Shown here in pieces: positions 9,163-16,762 of a stretch of DNA of 64,000 bases; the first letter of the stretch is position 1; every line of letters begins with the position of its first letter. Both the position numbers and the translations under genes were made by a program. The stretch is taken from NCBI GenBank assembly GCA_019420525.1, contig JAHZHA010000020.1, positions 30,033-94,032 on the forward strand, in the 5' to 3' direction. The notes beneath the pieces are model-generated. The model was not told the origin of the DNA, ran no database searches, and saw only the letters and a program-made list of their open reading frames with translations. This DNA is from Bacillota bacterium (GTDB lineage Bacteria; Bacillota; Clostridia; Peptostreptococcales; Anaerovoracaceae).

Positions 9163-9990
9163 ATGTTTACACCGGCAGAAGTGGCAAAAAATGTAATCGG
9201 TATCGGAAAGAAAAAGGCAGAGCTACCGGCCGGGAAGATGCTCGTTCTCGGTATTATGGCAGGCCTTTTCATCGCCTTGGCAGCGGCGGGAAGCAATACG
9301 ATTTCCTGTACCGTCGAAAGCGGAAGTATCGCAAAAATCCTCAGCGGTATGGTGTTTCCTGCGGGCCTGACGATGGTACTTCTGGCGGGCAGCGAACTGT
9401 TCACCGGCAACTGTCTGATGGTGATCCCCCTTATTGAAAAGGAAATCCGCCCGACCTCCCTGCTGAGGAACTGGATTATCGTGTATATCGGAAATTTTAT
9501 CGGTTCGGCCATCGTGGCAGTTCTGATATATTATGGAGGTCAGCTCGATCTTTTTGATGGTGCGCTGGCGGTCAATACGATAAAAGTGGCGGCGGGCAAG
9601 TGCTCCCTCACGTTTACAAAGGCGTTTTGTCTGGGAATTTTGTGTAATTTCCTGGTATGTATCGCTGTATGGATCAGCTTTGCTGCAAAGACGGTATCAG
9701 GCAAGATCATGGGTCTTTTTCTGCCGATTATGCTATTTATTCTGTGTGGATTTGAGCACTGTGTGGCAAATATGTATTACGGGACAGCAGGGCTTCTGGC
9801 GAACGCAGATGCGGCATATCATACGGCGGCAGCAGATGCGGTCAGCAATCTCGGGAATCTGACAGCCGGTAATTTCCTCATCGGAAATCTTCTTCCGGTT
9901 ACGCTGGGTAATATCGTCGGCGGTTCCGTGATGGTAGGATGTGTGTACTGGTTTGCTTATCTTCAGACGAGCAGAGGAAAAAGCTTATGA
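9163..9990 (+). CDS. Formate/nitrite transporter (FNT) family channel
   Basis: A 275-residue integral membrane protein of the FocA/FdhC/NirC family with the usual six hydrophobic segments. It begins MFTPAEVAKNVIGIGKKKAEL and has the typical GSELFTGNCL and GNFIGSAIVAVLIYYGG segments, and GFEHCVANMYY near the substrate gate. Its position between mobB and mobA and upstream of formate dehydrogenase argues for formate as substrate. The stop overlaps the mobA start (ATGA). Nitrite or hydrosulfide transport cannot be excluded by sequence alone. Confidence 0.92.
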   Translation: MFTPAEVAKNVIGIGKKKAELPAGKMLVLGIMAGLFIALAAAGSNTISCTVESGSIAKILSGMVFPAGLTMVLLAGSELFTGNCLMVIPLIEKEIRPTSLLRNWIIVYIGNFIGSAIVAVLIYYGGQLDLFDGALAVNTIKVAAGKCSLTFTKAFCLGILCNFLVCIAVWISFAAKTVSGKIMGLFLPIMLFILCGFEHCVANMYYGTAGLLANADAAYHTAAADAVSNLGNLTAGNFLIGNLLPVTLGNIVGGSVMVGCVYWFAYLQTSRGKSL

Positions 9991-10673
9991 GAGAGGAAGG
10001 GGGGTGCTGCGCGCTGATTTTGGCAGGCGGGAGATCCCTGCGCATGGGGCGGGAAAAGGCACTGATTACGGCAGATGGTGAGACTCTGCTGGAAAGGGCG
10101 GCCCGATTCTGGAAGTCTTCCGGCCTTGCGGAACGGATTCTGGTGGCAGCAGGAACTACTGAACATCTGCAACGACTCGGATCTCTGCCGGAAGAAACCG
10201 AACCGGTAGTCGACATATTTGAAGACTGTGGTCCTATGGCGGGAATTTTGTCTGCTTTTCGCCAGACCGGAGCGGAAATTCTGTGCGTCAGCGCGGTGGA
10301 TATGCCGTGCCTGAAACGCGAAGCTGCGGAACTGCTTCTGAAACGGATGGAAGACGACAGAGCAAGAAGAGAAGAGTTCTCTTCAAAAGAACAGCGTCGG
10401 GCGTCGGGCGTAATGCTACATGCCGGAAGACATCCGGAAGCTGCAGTCTATATAAATGACGGGCGACCCGAGCCTCTGTTCGGAGTCTACCGGAGAAGTA
10501 TCGCAGAGGCTGCAGAGCGCCTGCTCCGTTCCGGAAGAAGGAAGATGTCCGATCTGCTGGAGGAAGCGGAGACGATATATTGTCCCGTACCGGATTCCAT
10601 GAGGGAGATTTTCCGGAATATCAACACTCCGGAGGATCTGCAGCAGCTGGAAGATTGTTCCGGAAGAAAATGA
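9987..10673 (+). CDS. mobA: Molybdenum cofactor guanylyltransferase MobA
   Basis: MobA transfers GMP from GTP to Mo-molybdopterin, giving the bis-MGD form used by formate dehydrogenases. The protein has 228 residues. The nucleotidyltransferase signature LILAGGRSLRMGREKALI lies at residues 9-26, followed by VVDIFEDCGPMAGILSAF and the metal-binding VDMPCLKREAAELLL. It starts with ATGA overlap to the channel gene. An inserted charged loop around residues 120-140 (EDDRARREEFSSKEQRRASG) is unusual but lies at a surface position in the family. Confidence 0.92.
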   Translation: MREEGGCCALILAGGRSLRMGREKALITADGETLLERAARFWKSSGLAERILVAAGTTEHLQRLGSLPEETEPVVDIFEDCGPMAGILSAFRQTGAEILCVSAVDMPCLKREAAELLLKRMEDDRARREEFSSKEQRRASGVMLHAGRHPEAAVYINDGRPEPLFGVYRRSIAEAAERLLRSGRRKMSDLLEEAETIYCPVPDSMREIFRNINTPEDLQQLEDCSGRK

Positions 10674-10787
10674 TCCATGTGCGGAACGGAGGCTGCGGTA
10701 TATATGGGCAGACCAAAAGAAAAAGACCGGCCGGTCGAAAAATTTGCGGTAATCTGCAAAACGGCAGACAAACCTGCGATATTCATC

Positions 10788-10851
10788 TATAATATTCATA
10801 CGATTATTCGCTGTGGAGTATGCGGCAGTGCATGTTTCACAGCTGTTTTTT
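10788..10851 (+). promoter_or_regulatory. Leader of formate dehydrogenase genes: -10 box, then terminator-like hairpin
   Basis: A consensus TATAAT lies at 10788-10793 with no good -35 (an activator may be needed). About 17 bases further a 14 bp hairpin (10810-10823 with 10830-10843, three G-U pairs, loop GGCAGT) is followed by TGTTTTTTA, an intrinsic terminator shape. The AGGAGG ribosome site starts only 3 bases later (10854). The element may terminate the upstream mob operon or attenuate the formate dehydrogenase operon. Confidence 0.6.
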
Positions 10852-10867
10852 ACAGGAGGTCGAAATC

Positions 10868-12703
10868 ATGAGTAAGATTTATCTGGCGGATCCGGAGCGT
10901 TTCGATACGAAAATCGAAGAGCTCTTGAGCCGTTTTGAAAACAAAATAAAAGCCTGTCCCCCTGGTACATGCCCGCTGACAGTACAGCTGTCACTGTTGG
11001 AGACGGCTGCAGCTCAGACCTGCGGAAAGTGCGTGCCCTGCCGCGACGGTCTTCCTCAGCTGAAGCGTCTTCTTCAGAGTGTTCTGGAGGGCGGGGCGAA
11101 CAGCGATACGCCGGCCGAAATGGAAGCTCTGGCGGAAATGATCCGGGACACGGCGGACTGCGCCATCGGCTATCAGGCTGCCGCTGATGTTCTCTGGGGA
11201 CTCGATGCGCTGAAAGAAGAATACAGAAGTCATATCGAAAACGGATGCTGTACGGATGAGATCGGTCAGAAGGTTCCTTGTATCAGTCTCTGCCCCGCAC
11301 ATGTGGATATTCCGGGATATATTGCTCTCATCGCGGAAGAAGATTATGCGGGAGCGGTGAATATGATCCGGAAAGATAATCCTCTTCCGACTGCCTGTGC
11401 TATGATCTGTGAACATCCGTGTGAAGAACACTGCCGGAGAAATCTGATCGATGATTCTGTCAACATCCGGGGTCTCAAAAAATATGCTGTGGATCAGATT
11501 GCGGCAGATAAGGTAGCTGTACCGAAAGCAAATGTATCCACTGGAAAGAAGGTAAATATTATCGGTGGCGGACCTGCCGGGCTGACTGCCGCGTATTTTC
11601 TGGCGCTGATGGGTCATAAAGTCACTATTTTTGAACGTCAGAAGGAGCTGGGAGGCATGCTTCGTTACGGAATTCCGAATTATCGTTTCCCTAAAGAACG
11701 TCTGGATGAAGATATCCGCGCGATTTTATCCGCTGGCGATATCGAAGTGAAATGCGGAGCCGAAGCGGGGGCCGGACTTTCTATCGAAGAGATCCGCAAC
11801 GGCTGTGATGCCATGTTTGTGGCCATCGGCGCGCAGGCGGGCAAAAAGTTGCGCATCGACAATGTGGATGCAGAAAATGTGGAATCTGCCGTGGAGATGC
11901 TGGACCGTATCGGAAACGGAGAAATTCCTGATTATAAAGGAAAGACGGTGGTCGTCATCGGCGGAGGTAACGTAGCCATGGATGCTGCAAGAAGTGCCGT
12001 GCGCTGCGGCGCTGAAGCGGTTCGTGTCGTTTACAGACGACGCCAGAACGATATGACGGCACTTGAGAGTGAGATCGAAGCTGCGGTCATGGAAGGTATC
12101 GATCTCATGACGCTGCAGGCCCCGAAAGCGGTGGAAAAAGACGCTCAGGGCAAATGTACAGCTCTGATTACGCAACCTCAGATGATCGGCCCGTACCGGG
12201 GCGGACGTCCGGCTCCGATGGATGCGAAAAAAGAACCGGAACGTATCCCTTGCGATGTAATTCTCATTGCAGTAGGACAGGACATCGTCAGCGGACCGTT
12301 TGAAGAATTCGGAATGGAGGCTGACTGGGGAGTTTTCAGGGCAGGTCTCGATACGGAAGTGAAAAATATGCCGGGAGTTTTTGTAGGCGGTGACTGCGCT
12401 ACAGGTCCGTCTACGGCTATCCGCGCCATCGCGGCCGGTAAAGTGGCGGCGCATAATATCGACGAATATCTGGGCTATCATCATAAGCTGAATTGTGACG
12501 TGAAAGCTCCGGAAGCCAGAGAAAACAGCAGAATTCCTACGGGCAGAGCCAATATAACCGAACGTCCGGCATATATCCGTAAAAATGATTTCGACCATGT
12601 GGAAAATCCGTACACATATGAAGAGGCCATGCAGGAAGCGGGGCGCTGTCTGCGTTGCGATCACTTCGGCTGCGGTGTCATGAAAGGAGGCAGAGACGAA
12701 TGA
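10868..12703 (+). CDS. FAD/NAD(P) oxidoreductase with NuoF-type iron-sulfur domain, formate dehydrogenase partner
   Basis: A 611-residue fusion likely to carry electrons between FdhA and NAD(P)H. Residues 45-110 resemble the cluster domain at the end of NuoF: CGKCVPC (C52, C55, C58) plus C98 in TADCAIG. Residues 125-570 are like the small subunit of glutamate synthase: cysteine-rich segment C138 to C189 for two [4Fe-4S] clusters, FAD-binding GGGPAGLTAAYF (from 233), a second nucleotide site GGGNVAMDAARSA, and GDCATGPSTAIRAIAAG. AGGAGG is 8 bases before the ATG. The NuoF flavin/NADH domain itself is missing, so the GltD-like part must supply the pyridine nucleotide site. The stop overlaps fdhA (ATGA). 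Confidence 0.88.
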   Translation: MSKIYLADPERFDTKIEELLSRFENKIKACPPGTCPLTVQLSLLETAAAQTCGKCVPCRDGLPQLKRLLQSVLEGGANSDTPAEMEALAEMIRDTADCAIGYQAAADVLWGLDALKEEYRSHIENGCCTDEIGQKVPCISLCPAHVDIPGYIALIAEEDYAGAVNMIRKDNPLPTACAMICEHPCEEHCRRNLIDDSVNIRGLKKYAVDQIAADKVAVPKANVSTGKKVNIIGGGPAGLTAAYFLALMGHKVTIFERQKELGGMLRYGIPNYRFPKERLDEDIRAILSAGDIEVKCGAEAGAGLSIEEIRNGCDAMFVAIGAQAGKKLRIDNVDAENVESAVEMLDRIGNGEIPDYKGKTVVVIGGGNVAMDAARSAVRCGAEAVRVVYRRRQNDMTALESEIEAAVMEGIDLMTLQAPKAVEKDAQGKCTALITQPQMIGPYRGGRPAPMDAKKEPERIPCDVILIAVGQDIVSGPFEEFGMEADWGVFRAGLDTEVKNMPGVFVGGDCATGPSTAIRAIAAGKVAAHNIDEYLGYHHKLNCDVKAPEARENSRIPTGRANITERPAYIRKNDFDHVENPYTYEEAMQEAGRCLRCDHFGCGVMKGGRDE

Positions 12704-15417
12704 TTAATCTGACGATCGACGGAATTCCGGTAAAAGCGGCGGAAGGAACGACGATTCTCGAAGCTGCTGCTGCTGCAGGAGTTGAGATTCCTACACTCTG
12801 TTATCTCAGAGAAGCAAATCAGATCGGCTCATGCCGCATGTGCGTGGTAGAAGCCGACGGCGTGGGAAGGCTTTTAACAGCATGTAATACTCTGGTAAAA
12901 GAGGGAATGAATGTAAACACGAAAAGCGGACGTGTCATCTCCGCCCGCAGAATGATTCTCGATCTGCTTCTGGCAAATCACTGTCAGGATTGCTTCTCCT
13001 GCGGAAAAAACGGAGCATGCGAGCTTCAGAAATACTGCAATGAATACGGCGTGGAATATTCTTCTTATCCGGCTACGAGAAGCGGGGAGGAGAGAAAAAA
13101 CAGTCATCCGTTTCTCAGCTACCGTCCTGAGCTCTGCATTCACTGTCAGCGCTGTGTGGGAACCTGTGAGCACGTTACCGGAAGAAAAGCCATCGGCCTT
13201 GGAAAGGCAGGCGTATTCAATATCATCGAAGCTCCTTTCGGCCCTGACTGGAAGAATACTCTTTGCGAATCCTGCGGAAATTGTGCGCAGGCCTGCCCGA
13301 CGGGAGCCATTACGGAAAAAAGAAAAAAATATTATCGTGAATGGGAAGTGGAAAAAGTTCGCACCACATGTCCGCATTGCGCTACCGGCTGTCAATATGA
13401 TCTTCTGGTGAAAGACAACCGGATTGTAGACGTACAGGCGGCGAACGGTCCGTCTAACCGAGGACTTCTCTGTGTCAAAGGACGTTCCGGAAGTTTTGAC
13501 TTCGTACATTCCGGTGACCGTCTCAGATATCCGCTGATTAAGAATAAGGAAACAGGAAAGTTTGAAAGAGCGACGTGGGATGAGGCTCTCAGCCTGGTGG
13601 CTTCGAAATTCATGAGCCTGAAAAAAGAATACGGTGCAGATTCTTTAGCGGGCTTCGCCTGCTCCCGTTCTCCAAACGAAGATATTTATATGGTGCAGAA
13701 GATGGTCCGCACCTGCTTTGGCAGCAACAACGTAGACAACTGTGCACGTGTCTGTCATTCCGCATCGGTTTCCGGACTGGCTATGACGCTGGGTTCCGGT
13801 GCCATGACGAACCCTATCGGAGATATCACTCATGACGTGGACTGTATCATGCTGGTGGGATCTAATCCGGAAGAAGCCCATCCGGTGGTGGGCATGCAGA
13901 TCCGTCAGGCGGTTCAGAACGGTACACGTCTCATCGTAGTAGATCCGAGAGATATCGGGCTGACAAAATATGCCGATATTCATCTGAAATTAAAGCCGGG
14001 TACCAACATCATGTTTGCCAATGGGATGATGCATGTCATGATTAAGGAAGGCCTTATCGACGAGAAATTTATCGCAGAACGCACGGAAGGTTTTGAAGAA
14101 CTGAAAAAAATCGTAGAAGACTATACCCCGGAATATGTCGCGGAAGTCTGCCACATCGATAAAGACCAGCTCATCGAAGCAGCGAGAATGTATGCCACAG
14201 CGGAAAAAGCGCCGATCATTTATTGCCTGGGTGTCACGGAGCATTCCACAGGGACAGAAGGTGTCATGTCCATGTCGAATATGGCGATGCTCTGCGGCAA
14301 ACTGGGACGTCCCGGATGCGGCGTAAATCCGCTGCGCGGTCAGAACAACGTACAGGGAGCCTGTGATATGGGCGCTCAGCCTACTGATTTCCCAGGATAC
14401 CAGAAGGTGAAAAACCCGGAAGTGGTAAAGAAATTTGAAGAGGCATGGGGTGTCCCTCTCAGTGACAAAATCGGAATTCACGCCACAGATGTATTCGGTG
14501 CAGCTATCAGAGGAGATATTAAAGGACTCTATATTTACGGCGAGGATCCTGTGGTGACAGATGCGGATACGAATCACATTATCAAGGCTCTGGAAAGTCT
14601 AGACTTTTTCGTCCTTCAGGAATTATTCATGACAGAGACCGCACAGTACGCCGACGTTATCCTTCCGGGCATGAGTTATGCGGAAAAGGAAGGAACCTTC
14701 TCCAATACAGAACGCCGCGTACAGCGTGTCCGCAAGGCGGTGGATTTGACGAAAGATCCGTCTTTCGACATCCGTTCGGATATCGACATCATCATCGACC
14801 TGATGAACCGCATGGGATATCCGCAGCCGCGGCTGACGCCGGCGCAGATCATGGATGAAATCGCCTCTCTGACGCCGAGTTTCGGCGGTATCAGCCATGC
14901 CCGGCTAGACAGCGAAGAAGTGGGAGGAAAGGGCCTGCAGTGGCCTTGTCCTGCTCCGGATCATCCGGGAACGCCGATCATGCACGTGGGCGGCTTTACC
15001 AGAGGACTGGGATGGCTGTATCCTACCGTCTACACCCCGTCTGCGGAACTTCCGGATGAGGAATATCCGCTGTATCTCATGACGGGACGGATTCTCTATC
15101 ATTATACGACCCGTGCGATGACGGGAAGAACGCCGGGACTCATGGAAATCGAAGGAAAGTCTTTCATCGAAATGAATGAGGAAGATGCAGCCCGCCTGGG
15201 CATCGAAGACGGAGAACTGGTACGGGCTACTTCGCGTCGAGGAACTATTGAAACTACGGCCAGAGTAGGGACGAAAGTATCTCCGGGTGAGACCTGGATG
15301 CCGTTCCATTTCCCTGATGGAAACGCTAACTGGCTGACGAATGCCGCACTCGATAAGTTCTGCCGCATACCGGAATATAAAGTCTGCGCGATCCGCGTGG
15401 AAAAGATCGGACGATGA
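12700..15417 (+). CDS. fdhA: Formate dehydrogenase catalytic subunit, cysteine type
   Basis: A bis-MGD molybdenum (or tungsten) enzyme of 905 residues that interconverts formate and CO2. N-terminal NuoG-like part: [2Fe-2S] ligands C34, C45, C48, C62; the His-ligated cluster pattern H94-C98-C101-C107; then two ferredoxin clusters (CIHCQRCVGTC and CESCGNCAQACP). The catalytic part opens with the [4Fe-4S] motif CPHCATGC and continues through the molybdopterin domains to the C-terminal dinucleotide-binding fold. At the position of selenocysteine in Escherichia coli FdhF (RVUH) it has Cys352 (NCARVCHSAS, codon TGT). The His after it is kept. AAGGAGG precedes the start, which overlaps the upstream gene by ATGA. 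Soluble; no Tat signal. Confidence 0.94.
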   Translation: MINLTIDGIPVKAAEGTTILEAAAAAGVEIPTLCYLREANQIGSCRMCVVEADGVGRLLTACNTLVKEGMNVNTKSGRVISARRMILDLLLANHCQDCFSCGKNGACELQKYCNEYGVEYSSYPATRSGEERKNSHPFLSYRPELCIHCQRCVGTCEHVTGRKAIGLGKAGVFNIIEAPFGPDWKNTLCESCGNCAQACPTGAITEKRKKYYREWEVEKVRTTCPHCATGCQYDLLVKDNRIVDVQAANGPSNRGLLCVKGRSGSFDFVHSGDRLRYPLIKNKETGKFERATWDEALSLVASKFMSLKKEYGADSLAGFACSRSPNEDIYMVQKMVRTCFGSNNVDNCARVCHSASVSGLAMTLGSGAMTNPIGDITHDVDCIMLVGSNPEEAHPVVGMQIRQAVQNGTRLIVVDPRDIGLTKYADIHLKLKPGTNIMFANGMMHVMIKEGLIDEKFIAERTEGFEELKKIVEDYTPEYVAEVCHIDKDQLIEAARMYATAEKAPIIYCLGVTEHSTGTEGVMSMSNMAMLCGKLGRPGCGVNPLRGQNNVQGACDMGAQPTDFPGYQKVKNPEVVKKFEEAWGVPLSDKIGIHATDVFGAAIRGDIKGLYIYGEDPVVTDADTNHIIKALESLDFFVLQELFMTETAQYADVILPGMSYAEKEGTFSNTERRVQRVRKAVDLTKDPSFDIRSDIDIIIDLMNRMGYPQPRLTPAQIMDEIASLTPSFGGISHARLDSEEVGGKGLQWPCPAPDHPGTPIMHVGGFTRGLGWLYPTVYTPSAELPDEEYPLYLMTGRILYHYTTRAMTGRTPGLMEIEGKSFIEMNEEDAARLGIEDGELVRATSRRGTIETTARVGTKVSPGETWMPFHFPDGNANWLTNAALDKFCRIPEYKVCAIRVEKIGR

Positions 15418-16199
15418 AAGAGGAAAAAGATCACCTCACAGAGATGTGCCGGTGCAGAGTGATCTTCAGGGACGGGCACACGGAAGTCCGACAGGAAAAC
15501 CTTTTGACGGAATATCACCTGACGATGCAGATCAGCGGGACAGATACAGGAATTTACGGGGATGATGGAAGCTGCGGAAAGGTGCGATCCGAAAGCCGAT
15601 GCGAGAGTGATGTGCGGGTAATCCGTACGGTGTGCACGCCGCAGTATCTGAAAGAACTTGTGACGGGACGACTGTGCACAGAGGGACTGATTTCATCTGT
15701 ATCGGACATATGCCGGCTGGAGATCGACAGAGAAGCCGGGACCGCTGAGGTGGAACTGAAGTGCGGAAGCGGCGGGAACGCTTTTAGGCTTCCCGGAGAG
15801 TCGGCTGAATGGCATGTCGGGGAAATTTTTGAACTGGCAGATCTGTTCGGAAAAGAGAGCGAACTGCACCGGAAGACAGGTGCGGCACACAGCTGCCTCA
15901 TCGCCTGCAGAGGCCGCCTGCTCTTTCGGTGTGAAGATATCGGGAGGCATAATGCTCTCGACAAGGCGGTAGGCTTTATTCTGCAGGAAAACGTCGATCC
16001 TAGAATATGCATCGCCTATACAAGCGGAAGAATGCCGGAGGATATGGTGAGAAAAGCCGTCCGGGCAAATCTCGCGGCTCTCGCGGGCAAGGCTTCCCCT
16101 ACGCCGTCGGCTGTCCGTCTGGCACAGCGGTGCGGTCTGACACTGATCGGTGCCGCCAGGAGCGATTGCATGAAAGTTTTCTGTGACGGCCGGGCATGA
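15414..16199 (+). CDS. fdhD: Formate dehydrogenase accessory protein FdhD, atypical
   Basis: FdhD passes sulfur from a cysteine desulfurase to the molybdenum centre and is needed for formate dehydrogenase activity. The 261-residue protein keeps the C-terminal family sequence CEDIGRHNALDKAVGFIL (173-190) and YTSGRMPEDMVRKA, and ends with GLTLIGAARSDCMKVF. The conserved CGxCG loop that in Escherichia coli carries the sulfur-transfer cysteines C121/C124 is not present: the region reads KCGSGGNAFRLPGES, with a single Cys117. The N-terminus has an extra Cys-containing segment (GSCGKVRSESRC, 52-63). It overlaps fdhA by ATGA. Confidence 0.85.
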   Translation: MKEEKDHLTEMCRCRVIFRDGHTEVRQENLLTEYHLTMQISGTDTGIYGDDGSCGKVRSESRCESDVRVIRTVCTPQYLKELVTGRLCTEGLISSVSDICRLEIDREAGTAEVELKCGSGGNAFRLPGESAEWHVGEIFELADLFGKESELHRKTGAAHSCLIACRGRLLFRCEDIGRHNALDKAVGFILQENVDPRICIAYTSGRMPEDMVRKAVRANLAALAGKASPTPSAVRLAQRCGLTLIGAARSDCMKVFCDGRA

Positions 16200-16243
16200 G
16201 AATAAGAACTGTGCCCCGGAACCGCATGAAAGGAGTTTGAGTT

Positions 16244-16660
16244 ATGAGAAAAGCATCTGTGGAACTTAGAGTGGCATTTGCCGATCTGGATGGAATGAGA
16301 GCCGTATATCATACGAATTATATCAAATGGTTCGATCTGGCACGGACGAAGCTCTTCCGGGAAGCCGGTTTTCAGATGGAAAAATGGGAGGAAGGCGGCG
16401 TTCTTCTGCCTCTGGTAGTCTGCCATTGCGAATATCAGGAGGGAGCCGTCTTTGACGATCCTCTGAAAGTCACGGCGGAAGTTCAGGAAGTCCGGGGAAA
16501 AGTGGTTACCATCGGATATGAAATCGAAAATCTGGATACGGGCCGCGTGATTTCTACGGGACTGACGAAGCAGGTGTTCTGCGATGAGAATTCCAAATCT
16601 TTTGTTTTGAAGGATAAATATCCGGAGCTTTTTGACAACCTGATGAGCGATCCGGAGTGA
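16244..16660 (+). CDS. Acyl-CoA thioesterase, YbgC/4-hydroxybenzoyl-CoA thioesterase family
   Basis: A hotdog-fold protein of 138 residues. The active-site region FADLDGMRAVYHTNYIKWF (11-29) has the conserved Asp and the H-x-x-Y pattern of the family, followed by the long helix LARTKLFREAGF. It likely cleaves an acyl-CoA or acyl-ACP thioester; the acyl group is unknown. AAAGGAG lies 6-12 bases upstream. It follows fdhD after 44 bases and ends at a strong terminator, so it could be the last gene of that transcription unit, but a role in formate metabolism is not evident. Confidence 0.88.
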   Translation: MRKASVELRVAFADLDGMRAVYHTNYIKWFDLARTKLFREAGFQMEKWEEGGVLLPLVVCHCEYQEGAVFDDPLKVTAEVQEVRGKVVTIGYEIENLDTGRVISTGLTKQVFCDENSKSFVLKDKYPELFDNLMSDPE

Positions 16661-16704
16661 GTTTTGCGCGGGATAGAAACGAATAAAAATCGAAAAGAAA
16701 AAAC

Positions 16705-16745
16705 AAGGCCTGCGGCGGATTTCGGAATCTGCCGCAGGCCTTTTT
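16705..16745. terminator. Bidirectional terminator, thioesterase / purine permease
   Basis: A continuous 17 bp stem (16705-16721 with 16726-16742, one G-U pair) around a TCGG tetraloop, with a T run on the right and an A-rich left flank; it sits between convergent genes. Confidence 0.93.
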
Positions 16746-16762
16746 ATGCGCTTTCTGTTTTC

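Noticed and set aside
12700..15417. Possible selenocysteine (TGA) in fdhA
   Set aside because: The active-site codon is TGT and the frame is open throughout.
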